DNA from: Aquila chrysaetos chrysaetos
Lineage: Eukaryota; Chordata; Aves; Accipitriformes; Accipitridae
Direction: 5' to 3'
DNA: 64,000 nucleotides
NCBI RefSeq assembly: GCF_900496995.4
Contig: NC_044005.1
Coordinates: forward strand, 51,160,517 to 51,224,516
The notes under the pieces were generated by a model that saw only the letters and a list, made by a program, of their open reading frames with translations, did not search any database and was not told where the DNA came from. Of the stretch, positions 1-13,140 are shown piece by piece. The translations under genes and the position numbers were made by a program. Every line of letters starts with the position of its first letter. Positions within the stretch are counted from its first letter, which is position 1.

Positions 1-2740
1 TTCCTCCAGGCCCTGCCTCTCCCACTTGCCACAGTGGGGGCACCTGGGAAATAATGGTAGAGGTGGAGTTGTGTCTGCCTCCCTGGCTCCTGCGCCGGCG
101 GTCCGATCATCCAGCTCCTGAGCCATGCCCTGTGGGCTCTGTCTGGAGCTTAGCCCCACGCAGGGAGCAGCAAGCCCTGCCTGACTGAGGAGCTCTCCGG
201 TGGCTTTTTTCAAGGAGGAAGGAGGCCTGTATCGTAATGATGGGCTGCAGAAGGAAGACGTGGGTGAGGGAGAAGCATTAACACTAGTGGAGAGTGCCTC
301 GGGCCAGAGCAGGAGCCTGGCAAAGGCTTGGTCCTGCCAGCTGTGTGCTGTCGAGCTCAGGCTGTTCTCTGGATTCCCTAGCGTTATCTTCCCTCCTGGC
401 AAAGAACAGGGCCAGCTTCAAACGTGGAGCCAGATCGCTTATACCCAAAAGAAAACAGTTGTTTTGATAACAAATAAACCATGTTGGTTATTTTGGGGAA
501 ATTTCCACCTTTTTGTTTTCCGTCTTCGTTACATGTAACAAAAATTGGCTTTAAACAGGGTTTCAGAACAGGAATGGTGCATTGGTCATACAGCAGCTGC
601 GTAGTGCAGTGAATAATTGAGCATGTTAGAAAGCTGTTCCTTTGACCTCCCTCCTTTACTTAAGCTGGGGCTTGCTCCTGCTCTGCTTTCCTTCTGGATT
701 TGCTCTTTTTTGGTTTTCCTCTTGTCCGTGCTCCCTTCTTTCAGGCCAGGGCATGTGTCAAGGGTCAGCCCAGAGCCAGAGGTCACAGTCAATGTTTAAT
801 GTTTCAAAGGTCAGAGTTCAATGTTTAACTTTGGTTACGGATAACCTTGGCCATGGGTTTTGTAACTCTCAGGGGAGAAGAAGAACCGGTCTTGGTTTGG
901 CATTCACAGCAACCCTCTGCCTCCGGGCCATGGGAGCCCCTTGCTCTGGGTCTCTTGCACAAGCTGCCCGAGTGCTCCGGGGCTGCCCCCGCTGTCTGGC
1001 TGGGGAGAGGAGTAAACTGGAAGCGCAGGGCAGCTGCCAGCATCCCCGCTCCCCGGGCGGTTGTGCCAGGCAGCGAACACCGTGACGCTTGTCCTGCCTG
1101 CTGGCCTGGCTGTGACACGGGGACTGGGGTCTCAACCGTTTCTGTGCCAGGACACCTCCGATACTTGTGACTCGGTGAGCGCTCCCTGCCGTGCAGCGTG
1201 GCAGGTTGTCCTTAAGGGTTAAAGCATTGCTGGATCAGTGGGATCAAGTGGCAAAAGCAACTGTGAGCTCCTGCCCTTTGAGCAGGGTAGAAACTCCTGC
1301 TCACAGATAGCTGGAGGAGCAGCCTGATAAACACAGCCATATTAATAGTGATAAGGGAGCACTTGCACCTGGACATGCTCCTTGGGCAAACCCTTTGCCC
1401 AGAGCTGTTAATACCCTGCCATATGGTGAGCGTGCTGCGATCCCTAACCCGCAGCTTCCTGCGCTTGCAGTGTGACCCCACGCCGTCTCCCTTGGGGGTT
1501 CGCTGCCAGCTCTGGTTTGCTATGGGGCCAAAGCGTGAAGGCATCTCTTGCATCGCACCGGAGGGGGTGACGGCCAGGCAGGGGCTGTCCCTGCCAACAG
1601 GAGCACTGCGGGCCCCAGGAGCATTATCGGGTGCTGCAGCGCTGGCTCACTCGCTTGCAGCGAAACCAGGCATAGCCATGGCAGCTTCAGCCACAGCGAG
1701 TGCGTTCCTGTAGTGTTACCGCATTCAGACTGTGTCCTTGCTTAGCTTGGCTCTTTCAGAAGCTGCTCTGAGCCAGAGATCTTGCTGCCCAGCTGGAGCA
1801 GAGCTCTCACACCCCAGGAAGGCTGAGCAGCCCCCAGCCCACCGCCAGCAGCAGCACACCAGGATACAGCCCAAGCCTGCTTTGTGCTGCAAAGCACCAG
1901 GCATGCACATGAGGCTTCCAAGATCCAAGGACCAGCCCTGAAGCAATTCACCGTTGCCTGTAAATGAAGCAGACTAGCTTTGCAAAATGAAAATATTCCT
2001 AGGAAGCAAAAGCTGCTTCCTCCAGCTGAGATTTGACTTGCCCAAGGGGAGAGCAGTTTGCCTTTGAAACAGCCAAAATGTTTTCTGCATTAAAGGCCCA
2101 GCTCACCTCTCAGTGAAAGCACTGACAGCTTGTGTCACCTATTTATAAGGCAGCTTTGGAGCTAATTGTTTATATAACCTATTAAAAATAACATTTGATC
2201 TTACTTTTATTCTTCTCTTTCCTGCCAAAGAAATCAGTAAGACGTGGTTTCAGGTGAGCTCTGATAGCTGGTTACTGCTGCAGGGTGCAGAGGGGTCAGG
2301 CACAGTGGCCGCTCACGGACTCAGCATCCTTCGGTGCTGCTCGCTGGGCATTGCAGGAGCATCCCTGTGCCTCACTGCCTATCACCTCCCAGCGCAGACC
2401 TCGGGCTGAGTAATGCAGCACCCTGCTCCTCAGAGAGCATCACATCTCTATCCTCCTGGGTAATAGCTAGACTTCATTACACTGCAGCAGCTTGCTCCCC
2501 GGCCCAGCTGTGGAAAGGGTCACAGATTTTAAATACTGGATTTTCTGATCTTGCCCTTTGAACCTATTTTTGCTGTGGCTATTGGTAAACTGCGTGCTCC
2601 TGAGCTCAGGCTGCTGCAAAATCCTCTACGGACTGCTGCATCCCTGAGCAGGTATATCTTTGTAAGTTGTACAAGAGCAGTGTTTGATCTAAGTTGGCAT
2701 GTATAGCTGAAGGCAGGAGGCTGATTTCAGCTCAGTTTGG
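1..2740. other. Intergenic, GC-rich, no gene recognised
   Basis: No reading frame here resembles a known protein family and none shows a convincing acceptor-exon-donor arrangement. The open frames present are short, overlap on both strands and look like by-products of high GC content. A distal untranslated exon or a non-coding RNA cannot be excluded by eye. Confidence 0.6.
2139..2191. promoter_or_regulatory. Pair of MEF2-type A/T motifs (candidate)
   Basis: Two exact matches to the MEF2 consensus YTAWWWWTAR lie 43 bp apart: CTATTTATAA at 2139-2148 and TTAAAAATAA at 2182-2191. They sit in a short A/T-rich island inside otherwise GC-rich DNA. Such matches are common by chance, so this is only a candidate enhancer. 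Confidence 0.2.
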
Positions 2741-2744
2741 TGTA

Positions 2745-3265
2745 GAACTGCCACCCAATTTATCATGGACTCATGAAAGTGCTCGTGGGAAGGGGCCTGT
2801 GGAGGTCTCTGATCCAGCCAACCCTTGGAGCACAGTTGCCAATGCTGGGTCAGAACAGCTGGGGCTCTGCAGAGCTAAGGCTGAAAAACTTCTAAGCATG
2901 GAGACCCCTCCTCTCTGGGTACATGTCCCAGGGCTGCACCACTCTCCGGGGGAAGGAGTTTTTCCCAATGCCCTACTTGGACCAGCTGTGCTGCAATCTC
3001 TGCCTCTTGCTTCATGTTCTATTGTCTTGACCTTCTGGAAAGACTTGGGCTCCATCCTCCCCGTATCTGCCCTCCAAGTCACTGTAGACTTCTGCTAAAT
3101 CGCCCTAACCTCCTCTCCTTCCCAACTAACCAAGCCAGCCATCTCCACCGCTCCCTGTAGGCAATGTCTCCTGACCTCAACCAGCCTGGTGGCCCTGATG
3201 GGTCCTCTCCAGCTTCCCAGCAGATCCATGCTCATCCTGGGGGGCTGATCACAGACCTGCTGAAA
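2745..3265 (-). mobile_element. Degenerate CR1 (LINE) 3' fragment
   Basis: On the + strand the block follows the order of landmarks in the complement of the avian CR1 3' region: a GGAAGGGGCC-TGGAGGTC...CCAACCC opening near 2787-2824, a 'CATGGAGACCCCTCCTCTCTGGG' equivalent near 2898-2920, a GGAGTTTTTCCC stretch at about 2956, CTCTTGCTTCATGTTCTATTG near 3004, a GACTTGGGCTCCATCCTCC stretch near 3042, and GGTGGCCCTGATGGGTCCTCTCCAGC near 3189. CR1 elements in this aspect run right to left, so the element is assigned to the - strand. It is diverged, carries small indels, lacks any intact reverse transcriptase frame, and looks like an old 5'-truncated insertion. The match is from memory of the family, not from alignment. 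Confidence 0.72.
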
Positions 3266-3269
3266 GGGG

Positions 3270-6200
3270 ATGCTTAGAGCCGGGGCACGCTGCAGTCAAG
3301 CTCGGAAGCAAGCTCCTTGTTGCATCTGCTGGAATAAGGCTTCAGGAGAACCTGGTTTTGATTGATTTCTGAACGAGATGGGTCTGAACCAGCTGGCAAG
3401 TGCCCAGCAGTGACAAGCAAGGCCTTTCCATGCTTGTCTCCTTGCAACATTGCAGCATCCTTCTGCCCGCTGAGGGCTACAGGGCACTGCCCTGAACTGC
3501 CTCCTCCGCCACATGAAGGAGCAACACAGTTTGGGGACATCACCAGCACAAGGCTGATGTGCCCCGAGCCCCAGACTATGTGGGGCTCCCCAGAGCAGCA
3601 GACACCTCTCCCCTGCCTCCCGGGCACTGCCCACCCCTGCTGGGGCAGGTCCGAGGGGCTCAGCTACTCCCAGACCCCAGAGGCAGCGTGGCTGGTCCCC
3701 GGGGCAGCTGTTGGAGATGGCTTGCCCTACCCAAGGCCAGCTGATCCATCTTCGCCTTGCCGGCACAGCTCATCCTGACATGGAGAGGCAACTGTAGTGC
3801 TTTATTTAGATGGATACCAGGAAGCAGGGGGGGGCTTTGCAGGGTCAGCCTGAGCATTTCAGCAGGGTCTGGGCTCCTTGGTGGGGCATTAGGCTCCCTC
3901 CTCTTCTCCCCTCTGTGGGACTGCGACGTGCTGGGACACCCGTTCCTGCCCAGAGCTACCTGGTCCCCACTGATCGCTCGTCTCTGAAGGATGGTGTCAG
4001 ATGCCCAAGGCTGCTCCCTCAAGGTCTGAAAGATTAGACTGGAAGTTTTCTGGGTGGGAGAAGTCCCAGGGCTGAGGTCAGGGACAGAAATGTAACGTCT
4101 GCCCCGCTCTGTTATACAATCCGCTGTTAAATAATCACTCGGGGTCACTGCGCCTGCCAGGTGGCTGCGGCTGGCAGTGGGGCTGCCTGGAAAACAGACT
4201 GTGGTTTGCAGGACCGCTGTCCCTTGGACAAGAAGAAGAAGAAGAATGAAAAGCAGTTATGTGCTTTCGGGCAGTCCCACACTCGGACCCTTCCCAGCGT
4301 TGCGGTTCCTCGTTGCAAGGTGCTTTTTGGTGATGGAGGCACCAGCCTTGCAAGGGCACAACCCATTTGTAAAGCCGGCGGCCCAATGTTTGCAGTGGGG
4401 AGGTGGCTTTGGCCACTGTGAGAAAAGGCTGGTGTTATCTGCGGGACACTGTGGCTCAATGGGTGCAAGCAGGGACCCGTGTCTGTTGCTGGGACACTGG
4501 GTCTCTGCCAGCTGATGGCCGTCAGCTCCCGCTGCACCTTGCCCAGACCCAATGGAGACCCGGCATCCATCCAGCACAGCTCTGTGTCCCCCAGCCTCAC
4601 GGCTGCTCTCTGCATTTCGTAAAGCTGCGGTGGAGCAAACGCTGGGGCTAAGCTGTGGACCCCCCATGCAGTGGCTACCAGCATGTAGGGTTGGGCCAGT
4701 GCCACAGTCCCCAGGCACTAATTTCAGGTGGTGCTGCCCATCTAGGACTGACACCCATTTAACAGCACTTTATTAATGATTTCAAAGGTGCTGCAGAACA
4801 AAGCCAAAACGGGCATGTGGAGGACATCGGGAAACCTGTGGGAATGGCTAGCGATGATCCCTGCTGGCTGCAAGTGAGCAGTCACTTGAGGGAGCTGGAT
4901 GATTTGTCCTAGGAAATACAGGCCAAGTCCAGGAAAAGAAACCACACTGGCGGGGAAAGTTCCCAAAAGCTCCCAAAGCAAGGCTGGGAAGAAGCCACAC
5001 TGCGCTCAGAGCCCGAGCCTGGGGTTGCCGTCCTCGAGCACGTACTTGCAGCTAGCTAGCCTATTTTTGCTGGATAATTTCTTCCTAATAAGGTTTTTTG
5101 GCAGGTGGCCATGCTCCCCTCAGGGTGAGGGCGTGCAGTTAATACAAGCAACAAACTGGTGTGGGGCAGGGCGAGTTCCTGTTGTTTTCAACTCAGAGGG
5201 TGGGTGAGAAATGGAAACGCAGGGGGACAGCTGGTCGGCACTGAGGCGGCTCGAGTTATCCCTCAATTGTGTTTTTTCCCCCCGAATCCTGCGCTGGCAG
5301 AGCAGGGCACCAGCGTGGCCCTGTGGTGGTGGAGGAAAGATGCTCTGGGCTTCTCAGTTTTGCTCTGCATCTTCCCACGCAGAGGTCAGGGTACCGCAAG
5401 CAGTGGGGCCGTGCCAAGAACCAGCCTGGCAGCTGGAGGCCAGCGCCAGTGCAGGAGCACCAGAGGCCTGGGATGATGTGAAGCGTCTCATGCACCCGCC
5501 AAACATCCCTTATCAGGAATGACAGCCATGTGGCAGCCTCTGCTCCCCTCCCGAAACGCTGCTCGCAAAGCTGGCGGGAGTCATGAGCTGGGTCCCCCTG
5601 CGGTCCCTTCTGCTCCATCCCCGAGGTTGCTCTGGGTCAGCGGGGACCCTGAGCCACCTTTGTGCCATCCCCAGAGAGCCCTGAATGGGAGTGGTGGGGC
5701 TGGGGTGGGACATTGGCTCTGCTGGATCACGGCTCACCTGCCCCAGACGGCAAGCTGCCCTGCTCTTCCCATACAGTCAATCGCTCAACCCCTCCAAACA
5801 CTGCAGAGCCGTGGCACTGAGCGTGCTCGACTGTCCCTGCCGGCAGGCTCTTCGGTGCCCGGCTTCCTATGATCCGGGGCAGCATTTTAGCTTAATGCAG
5901 CTATTTTGTTATTTAATCCTGCTTGATTTTCCTTAACACCTTTCCAAATGTTTTAAGCTATCCTTTGTGGTGCTCATCCACTGTTTAATCTGAGATCAAA
6001 TGATTGTATCTTAATCCCTGGATCTCAAATGAATTTGCCTTTGGTTTGGGCAGCTAACCGTCCAGCCCTCTGCTACAGCCAGGCTGCATTTATCCAGGGC
6101 AGGCAGAATCAGGAAAGGAGTAAAATGCCTTCTCCCTCTCCTTCCCTCACTATTTCTCTCTTTCTTGCAAGTTAGTGCTACTTGAGCTGCACAAAATAGC

Positions 6201-9200
6201 TGATATCCCCCTGATTAATATTTCCAAATCATTTAATGTTTTTCCTTGTGATGAGCCACTGGAGCCTTCTTTTGTCAAACTACCTAAACGTGATCAAAAC
6301 TGGTGCGATACTGTGCTTTTTGGGTGCACAGAGCAAGCTGACATGGAGCTAGTGTACAGGACAGCACCTGAACCAATGGGTTCAGGTACAGTCTTCCTGG
6401 AGGACCCAGCCATGCTCTCGATGAGCAGTCCCCAGCAGCAACCTGGCACTGTGCTTTTCCCAAAGGACACGTGCACTTTGCTTTGGTGGCATTGGAGTGG
6501 CCACCTTTATTTTGACACGTTCTCCTGGCCCATGGGAGTGCGTTTCGCAGCTTGGCAAGGGGAGACCTGCAGTTGCTGAAATTCCTGTGGAGCAGCACAG
6601 CCCTCTGCAGTTCCTGAGAGCACTGAGACGAACGCGGGGACCCCCTCGACACAAGCTCTGCTGCCTCTCAAGCAAGTGCAGGAGCAGGGCTGGGGCTGGT
6701 GGGTACCAGTCCCCGTGACCATGCCTTCCCCACATTCCTCTGCCTTCCCCATGCTCTCCTCTGTCACACAGAGAGGTTTGGGGCAGGAGAACCTCTGAAT
6801 CCGACCAGCATAAATCTGAAGACGACAGGACGTTGATCTCAGCCCCATACTCTGGGTGCTGCTAAAACTTGGCTTCTTGTTTCATTGCGATTGCCCATGG
6901 CTATGCTGCGGGCCCCCTGCTCAGACACATACAAAGAGGCTTGGAGAAAGATTAAATGCCACTTTTCTACAGCGTGTTCTAGATTTTATTGAGAGTAGAT
7001 TAAATCTAATTAAATTCACACATTAATCCAGTCAGATTAAATGGCACATTCTGCTTTGTGTCCGTAGCTTGGCCCAGAGGCCAGACTGAACCTGGAAACG
7101 CAGATGGCAGAACTGGTCCGGTCCTTCATGTCTAGACTCAGCCCCAAGCTGTTGATTAGATGCCAGAGATTGGATCCAGACAGTTTCATCAGTGTATTAA
7201 GGATCGTGCCCCAGCTCCAGGCCTGGTTCAGAGCAGAGCGTAGCAGTTATCCCAGCCCTGGAGGGTGCTGCTGCCCCAGGCACCCTCTCGTAAGCCCACA
7301 GGGCTGTTGGGAGAAGCTCAGGTCCCCATCTGACCTGGGGTTTCCTGTAGCTGCTGTCACTGGGTCTCACTCCAGCTCCTGCCGACAGCTACCATGTCTT
7401 CAAGGTACCCGAGTCCTTGGCGAGGCAGCCCACGCTTGTCCAAAACTTCTCCTGAGCTGGGCAGGGTGGGCTGTGACCACGTGCTAAATTGCATCCAAAC
7501 CCGTCCTGATGGAGCAACGGGCTAATGCAGCCTCATCCAAGGGTGTGTGTGGGACCCTGTGTTGGACGGGGTTTGCCTTCCAGGAGAGGACAATAAGAGC
7601 TGCAACTCAGCTTCTCTGGTGCTGTGGAAATTCACAGCAGAACCCCTCTTTTAAACTCATCTCTATGCAGCTAGTCTGGACTTGCATGGGAAGAAACCAT
7701 GTGAAACCCTGGGAAGAAACCACCTGCCTCCTTGTGAGGACCTGTAAATCTCGCCCAGCAGAGCCAGTCATGTAGCTGCAAAGGATGCAAATAAACTCTG
7801 CTGTGTAATTAGCACCCTTTGTATGCCAGGGCAATCATACTCAACCCCACACGCAACCAGGAGCCAGGTCTGCCTGCGCAGGGCTTAATGCAAAATACCC
7901 TCCCCAGGTGTAAAGCTGCACCGCTTCACTCAAATCAGTATCACACAGTGATGCTTTGCCCCATAAAAGAGGAGTTGGCTTGTGATATGAAAGATCGGTT
8001 AAGCTGCAAGGACAAATATCCTTTTCTAAAAGCTACAGTCCATGCTGATAGGAGTGTTCCCTAGCAAATACCCTCAGCACACTAAGCAATCAGTCTTATT
8101 TTATTACATTAAAGAATAAAACATCTACACAGCATTTTTCCTAGTGAGACTCTGAAATGACGCTGATGCCTCTGTGATGGTGGAGTACTTTCTCTCATCC
8201 CAAATTGTCTCTGGTAACCTGATATTTGCATGCTGCACCATGCAGAAAAAGCACTAGTAGTGCGGGCTGAAGCATGGTATCACCGATCGCGTCGGCACCA
8301 CTGGGGACTCCTTCCTTGAGCCAAGTGCCTTGCTGTTTGTACCAGCAAAGCAGACACAGCTCTGTGCCTTGGAGGAGGCTGTATGGTTCAGAGGCTGGTG
8401 TGATTATCTCTGCAAGACATTTGAGGGGCATCACAGAGACAGCTGGAGCAATTCCTCTTTTTCTAGGACAAGAGGTTTGGGAACTAGAGTCTGGGGCTGT
8501 GGAAAGGTTCTTTCTCTGTGGTGGCCTTGATGGCCTAAGGAGCCATCAGGAAATGCCACCAAGGGGACCTGAACACTGGAGATGCTTAGAGATGCCCAGG
8601 TCAGGTGAGAAAAAGCAATTTAAAGCCTGTGTGGAAATGCATTTCACCATCCTGGCATTTAACATATGTGGGCATACTTCCCAGTAGCAGAGCTGGTCTC
8701 ATTTTTAGAGAGGCAGGTCAAAATGCACTGCAGAGCAGGCAGCGGGTAGGCAGACACGTCCTCCGGGTGAGGCTGGAGGCAGCGTACTGGGTGTAGACAG
8801 AGCCATCTCCGCAGCGGGGTGGCCCTGGGGTTTGCAGGTGTATTGGCACTCCAAGCAGCACTGCAACCTCCACAGGAGTCAGTATCTAGCCCAGGCTTTA
8901 AAAGCAGCCTCATCTTGTTGTGCTCTTGCATAACAGTGAGATGGAAATCGCACAGGCCCAAATCATAGGAGTCCGTTTGAGCAAATGCTTGCACATGAAA
9001 GCTGCAGCTGGCTATAGAGCTTCATTCCCAGGAGCAGAAGAAAACCACTTAGCCATTTAATCCTTCGAAGGCTTTGATCACCCTGATAAGGGAAGACAGG
9101 GCAGGATGGGGGAGACGGCTGCCATTCCCACCTGTGAGACTGCCACCTCCATGGGCAGGCTGCATACCGCCACCCCCGAGAGCCCCACTAACACGTACTG

Positions 9201-11340
9201 TGCAGGCATGGGGGGCTCCGGAGTCTGCCCGCTGCCCCTCCCCGGGCTGCGCCACAGCCCCTCGATTTAAACCTTTAATGCTGGGGAGATTATGCAATAG
9301 CTGCTTCAGGCTGAGAATGGATTATGCCCCTTTCAAAGGTATTTGGCACTGGGCTGCAGTGGGTAAACTAGCCCAACCCCTCCTGTGAAAGCACCTGCGG
9401 GCAATTCCTGCAGCTGGTGCCTAGCAACCTGCTCTGAGCTGCTCTGACAGCAGCTAAAATTCAATGTTATTTCATCCCTCCTCCCCAGAAGAGCAGCTCT
9501 TGAGTCATCACCAGGGCAGAATGGGATGGGTCTCCCACTCGGCTTGCTAAAAATGAGTGGTATGCAAGGGGCTGCTGTCTGTGTCTTGAGCATGTGTGCT
9601 GCTGCCAGCTAAAAAGGCATGTCCTCTCAGCATGTGGGACAGCTGCAGGTTCAGGAGATTTGGTAAATTGTTTTTTTCCCCCTCCTTCCCAATTTGCTTT
9701 CTGCTCCCAACAGCCTCTCTGCTTTCTGGGAGCTCTCTGCTGGGAAGCCTGCAGGAGAACCAGGTTTGGATCCATGCTGAGTCCCACCTTGGCTTTGCTT
9801 GGGCAAGCCCCAGGTCGTGCAAAGACACGCAGGTAGCTACAAGCTTGAGGTTGCGCTGGGCACTCTCTAGTGACACACGGCAACTTTTAGATCACCTTTG
9901 TGACAGATGAAGGCACCCCTGAATCTAAGGGAGATGCTCTTGGGGAATGGTGAACATCAGAAAAAATGCATATGAAACCAAGCTTGCCTCTTTATGGAGC
10001 TGAGATCCTCGCAGAGGTGGTGAGGCAAACACCAGCCAGCCTGGGCAGGACTAAGCAGTGTGTTTCTGCATGTGGGCAGGGCGCAGGGACTGGTGATGGG
10101 AAAAGGGAGCCAACGGGAGGATCCAGCTGCAGAGAGGGCAGGGGCTCGGTGGGCAGCACAGCCTCCAGTCCCTGCTGGCACTGTGCAGAGGGGAGGAGGG
10201 CTCCAACTGGAAGAGGTAGGAAGCTGTGAGTAGGTGAAGCCCACGAGTAGGACCGTGGTGCCGCAGCCTGGGCGCTTCTCAGAGAAAAGTGAGACGAGGT
10301 GCCTTGCAGGGTTTTTCCAAACTCTCGGAGGGCACGTGTTTGCCCCTGGGAACAAGCCGGAGATCCAGGCGGATTTCCCAGTGGGGGACTGTTTGGAAAT
10401 CTCAGGCTTGCCCGAGTGATGCAGCTCCCTTGGTGGTGTCTGGTGGGAGGGCAGCTGACCACCGTCTGCCCTGGCTGTTCCCAGTGCCAGTGCTGGTTCA
10501 CCACTGCAGGGCTGCACCCCTCCTCGCCTCCCCAGTCTTCTCTCTTGAGAAGCCCTGGGTGGCCCTAGGGACGGCAGCCAAGGGGTTGGAGGCACCTTAT
10601 TGCTGCGGACGGTGGGGGCTGCCAGAACCACCTTTATCTCATGGCTGCTTGTCCTCAGCTCCCAGCTGCCTGCAGTGCTGCGTAGCCTGGAGAGAAGACT
10701 GACGCCTTGTCACTAGCTTGGACTCTGCAGCCTGAAGCAGATGAGGAAAGATGTTGGTAAGTGCGGTACCACCAACAGAGACCTCTCCAGCTCATCCCAG
10801 GACCCTCAGCCCTTCAGGATGGGGCGTTACTCTCTTCCCCAGCCCAGGAGTGGTGTTCAGCATGCTTCAGGTGGGTCTTTGGCTTACGGATTTGTCATCA
10901 TGAAGGTCACCTTAAACAAAGCCAGCAGCATTACACAGGTTAGCTGACAGGGATAGAGAAGAATTTTAAAAAGAAAGGCATAAAGAACCTGAGTCTGATC
11001 TGGCCTTTTCTAGTGTCCAGTGGGTGACTCTACCTGCATGGGTCTGGAACTGTTCTGTCTCCTGCCGTGGCATGCTGCCTGAAGGCCAGGAGACATTGTG
11101 GTGGATCCGTTTCCCTTCCAGCTGTGGGAGGGGACAGCTTACCCAGCAGGGTGGCTGAGCAGCCTTTGCCTTGGGCAGAGCTGGCTCATTGCGCTGATGA
11201 CACTGGTTGTGTTGACTGGCCCAACGTGGGCTGGGGACAAGCTTGGGACAGCAGTTTTTTAAGCCAGCATGGCCAAATCCAGGAGAAGATGCTGTCTGTA
11301 GCGCAAAACTCTGCCTTTGCTGGCTGAGGGGACTACTGGC
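3270..11340. other. Intergenic, GC-rich, no gene recognised
   Basis: About 8 kb with many short overlapping open frames on both strands, none with family resemblance. A short (GAA)n run occurs at 4228-4245. One A/T-rich, motif-dense patch at 6950-7042 is listed separately. Nothing else could be supported. Unannotated lncRNA exons are possible. Confidence 0.6.
6950..7042. promoter_or_regulatory. A/T-rich homeodomain-type motif cluster (candidate)
   Basis: The octamer GATTAAAT occurs three times (6950-6957, 6998-7005, 7035-7042), with a TAATTA core at 7007-7012 and a TAATCC (OTX/PITX-type) core at 7024-7029. The patch is flanked by GC-rich DNA. Clusters of this kind are typical of developmental enhancers, but conservation was not tested. 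Confidence 0.25.
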
Positions 11341-13140
11341 CCAAGCTGCACTTGTGAGTTAGACGTGTCCTCCTGCTCGCGCGGTCCCTTTCCACCACAG
11401 CCTGCCAGTGGTTTGTGCAGTTGCTCCCACGCTCCTTTCAGGCCAAATCCACGGCTAGCTTAAGCAGTTTCAGTGCTAACTCCTTGCATAGCCTGGCTCA
11501 GAGGAAAGTGGCATGGAGCTGGGAGTGTGGCGGAGATGGGGCCCTTTGCAGCCAGCGGATGACATGTTGACAGTAAAATCCTCAGCTCAGAAAATGTCTC
11601 CTTCCTTCCTGCAAACATGAAAGGACAGAATTAAAGTTGAGCTTTCTGACCTCCAAGTTCTTGACTTCTGTTCTCACATTACAGCAGCAGCAAATCCTGT
11701 TGCACGGAGCAGAAATCTATCTGTCTGTATATGCGCTATTTCAAACTTCTCTGCGTAAACTGTTCCAGACTTGATCAGAAACCAAGCCTGTTTACTAACA
11801 ACAGAACTGGGAAACTTCTTTAGTATCGTGGGTTTTTTTCCCAGTTTTTTAGTTTTCTTACTGAGCTGCTGAAGCTTAAGTCTGTCAGTTAACAGTGTTT
11901 CTAGCTTTCAATGTGTTTTACTTCAACCTATTTTCCTTTGCATCTCTGAAATACCTCTGTATGCAGAGTGTGCTCTGCCTTCTTTCTGATGTCAGGAAAG
12001 GTTTTCCTCTTGACTTGGGATGAGATTAGGACAGGCAATGGCACACTCATTTTCCCCAAATAAGTAGAGGGTGTTAAACTGCAAAAGGCCAATGGCAATG
12101 TTTTTTCCTAGCATGCATACCAAGACTTCTGCACAAAGGGGTTGAATCTTGCTTCCATTTATGCTGATGTAAATCTAGAATAATGAAGTTCTTGACAGTT
12201 TTACAGCATTGCATATTTTATTATTCCAAGTGGCATAACTAGAATTGAATATATATTAGTTTGATCATTGCATCCCTCTGCAGTTCTCACTTGCTGTGGT
12301 TACAGCACCTTTTAGACATTTTAATGTCTTTTTGATGTGTTTTAGACATTAAACTCTCCAAGGCAAGGGACTGCCACTGTAAGCACAGCACCAAGTTTAA
12401 TGGACCCCAATGTCAGGAAGACCCTTCTGTGCTACCTCAGTAGTAAAGGACCGAAAGTGGGGTTTTGAGAAGGTTTCTAAAGCATTTCCAAGTGCCACGA
12501 CAGCCTGTTTGTTTTTGCTTTCAAGATCTCTTCCGAGCTTTCCCTCCACCTCTGTTTAGACAGAGCCAAACTCTGCTTGTTTTTTAGATTGCTGTCACTC
12601 AAAAGTTGCAGCTCCAGGACCAAGTAAGTTAGCATAGCTCAAGACTTTGAGAAAAATGGTTTCTACAGAGATCATTACCACGGTGAGGTGGGTTTTTGCA
12701 AAGCTGTTGCCCACTTCACATGCTGATTTATCAGACAAATATGTTGTCTTGACAAGGTCACACCGACCAACTTGACTGTGAAGGTTTACGTGACCTTTAG
12801 CAATAGGAAGCCTCACAGACCTAAAACCTTTGTGTAGTAAAGGCAGCTAGCTTTAACAGTTAGCCTTTTAAAAGGACGCAGGAAGGTCAGTTTAGGTTTA
12901 GAGGAACAAGACTCTTGCAAAACCCAGTAACAGCAGGAATGTTTGGTCCCTTGGGAACGTGTGGCTTGTTCTGATTTACAGCCGTCGTTTTGTGTGTTTC
13001 CAGCCCAAAAGCAGCAGCAGTGCCACAGCGAGCGAGACCTCAAGAGCGAGGAGCTGGCGTTACTGCCAGAAACACAGAGCGCTTGGGTCGCTTTCCCAGC
13101 TGTCCCCGTGGCCCAACTGAGGTGCAAAAAGGAGAAGTGA
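11341..13140. other. Intergenic, AT-richer region upstream of ATL2
   Basis: Base composition drops from GC-rich to roughly balanced near 11.4 kb. No exon is recognised. A small repeat cluster around AGACATT occurs at 12311-12350. The region is the natural place for distal promoter elements of ATL2. Confidence 0.5.

Noticed and set aside
3660-4754. 160-190 codon - strand frames in the GC-rich left flank
   Set aside because: Mutually overlapping frames with low-complexity translations and no domain.
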